Shown here: in pieces, positions 6,330 to 6,871 of the stretch
Layout of the letters: every line of letters begins with the position of its first letter
Numbering within the stretch: position 1 is the first letter of the stretch
Source of the DNA: Phycisphaeraceae bacterium
GTDB taxonomy: Bacteria > Planctomycetota > Phycisphaerae > Phycisphaerales > Phycisphaeraceae
Assembly: GCA_016763955.1 (NCBI GenBank)
Contig: JAESSU010000257.1
Span: 1-6,871, forward strand
DNA: 6,871 nucleotides
Direction: 5' to 3'
Made by a program: the position numbers and the translations under genes
Notes under the pieces: generated by a model
Database searches by the model: none
Told to the model about the DNA's origin: nothing
What the model saw: only the letters and a program-made list of their open reading frames with translations

Positions 6330-6871
6330 TTGTCGTTGGCGATATGTATTCAACTGTTTACAACATGATGATTCGATCACAAGCTGACCGAAAACTCATT
6401 ACGACACTCAAACGAACCAACGAAACCTTTGCATCACTGTCGCAACAGCTTCAGGAAAGCATCATGTCCATCCGCCGCGTGCCAGTGGGGACATTGTTGC
6501 AAAAAGTTCCTCGTCTGGTTCGCGACATTGCGAAGAGCACAGGCAAAAACATTAAAGTCGATGTCGCAGGCGATAGCATTGAACTGGACAAAAGCCTCCT
6601 TGACCTGCTAGATGCCCCATTGGTTCACATGGTTCGTAACTCGGCGGATCATGGCATTGAATCGCCTGAAAACCGCTTAGCAGCAGGCAAATCCGAACAA
6701 GGAAACATTGATGTGAATATCGGCGAAACCGATTCGCGCATCATACTCACCATCATCGACGATGGCGGTGGTATCCGACTGGACAAAATCAAAGCCAAAG
6801 CTGAATCACTGGGCATTATCCAACCAGGCCAAAACCTTAGTGAAGATGATCTAATCAACTGCCTCTTTGCA
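6275..6871 (+). CDS. cheA: CheA-type kinase core, C-terminal part in -1 frame, cut by window end
   Basis: Counting from the ATG at 6275, residues 1-60 match the CheA dimerisation domain: MRVSESCIDNFLEFVGDLIV corresponds to the usual start where a VRV strand precedes the LVGELVI helix. IMSIRRVPVGTL (63-74) and PRLVRDIA (79-86) are the classic entry into the CheA ATPase. The N box is HMVRNSADHGIE (118-129) with H118, N122, D125 and H126; the G1 box is DDGGGI (162-167). The window ends at residue 199, before the F and G2 boxes and the expected CheW-like domain. The frame extends upstream of the ATG to 6170 without a stop, and no good ribosome binding site precedes 6275, so this is more likely the continuation of the gene starting at 5331 than a separate gene. 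All visible catalytic motifs are intact, arguing against an old pseudogene. Confidence 0.85.
   Translation, partial: MRVSESCIDNFLEFVGDLIVVGDMYSTVYNMMIRSQADRKLITTLKRTNETFASLSQQLQESIMSIRRVPVGTLLQKVPRLVRDIAKSTGKNIKVDVAGDSIELDKSLLDLLDAPLVHMVRNSADHGIESPENRLAAGKSEQGNIDVNIGETDSRIILTIIDDGGGIRLDKIKAKAESLGIIQPGQNLSEDDLINCLFA

Noticed and set aside
6429..6611. 60-codon + strand ORF inside the CheA core
   Set aside because: It overlaps the conserved CheA dimerisation and ATPase sequence in another frame and has no recognisable content of its own.
6275..6871. The CheA core as an independent gene starting at ATG 6275
   Set aside because: No plausible ribosome binding site precedes it, the frame is open further upstream to 6170, and the upstream frame supplies exactly the missing Hpt domain and linker. 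One interrupted gene is more likely.

Overview
The window looks like part of a planctomycete-type bacterial chromosome (Planctomycetota or a close relative). The main clue is a pair of exported proteins: a seven-bladed WD40 protein followed by a protein with an N-terminal TIG-like domain, two PPC (pre-peptidase C-terminal) domains and C-terminal Ig-like repeats. This pairing is typical of planctomycetes. The phylum is inferred from architecture, not from a marker gene. All supported genes are on the + strand and coding density is high. No tRNA, rRNA, CRISPR array or insertion sequence was seen.

Region A (1-3483) is an apparent operon. A possible tail of an upstream gene ends at 56 and overlaps the WD40 ORF by ATGA. 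The WD40 gene (53-1393) is followed 11 nt later by the PPC/Ig-like gene (1405-3483). Both carry signal peptides, so they probably act outside the cytoplasmic membrane. Their substrate or partner cannot be read from this window.

Region B (3484-3674) is the only sizeable gap. It holds a modest hairpin after the PPC gene and presumably the promoter for region C.

Region C (3675-6871, running off the right edge) is a signalling operon: a receiver-histidine kinase hybrid without a sensor domain (3675-4910), a stand-alone receiver (4907-5344, GTGA overlap) and a CheA-type kinase (from 5331, 14 nt overlap). The tight overlaps suggest translational coupling. The three proteins supply one Hpt phosphohistidine, two receiver aspartates and two kinase cores, enough for a small phosphorelay or chemosensory-like pathway. 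No receptor, CheW, CheB or CheR lies inside the window.

The most notable observation is that the CheA reading frame is broken. The Hpt-containing part stops at 6329, while the dimerisation and ATPase domains continue in the -1 frame to the window end. The switch falls at or near a run of seven A's (6238-6244), where the in-frame heptamer A AAA AAC would restore the full protein by a -1 slip. A one-base homopolymer error, a real frameshift mutation and programmed slippage all fit. A second observation is a degenerate, His-less Hpt-like repeat between the true Hpt domain and the catalytic core, where CheA proteins often carry P2.
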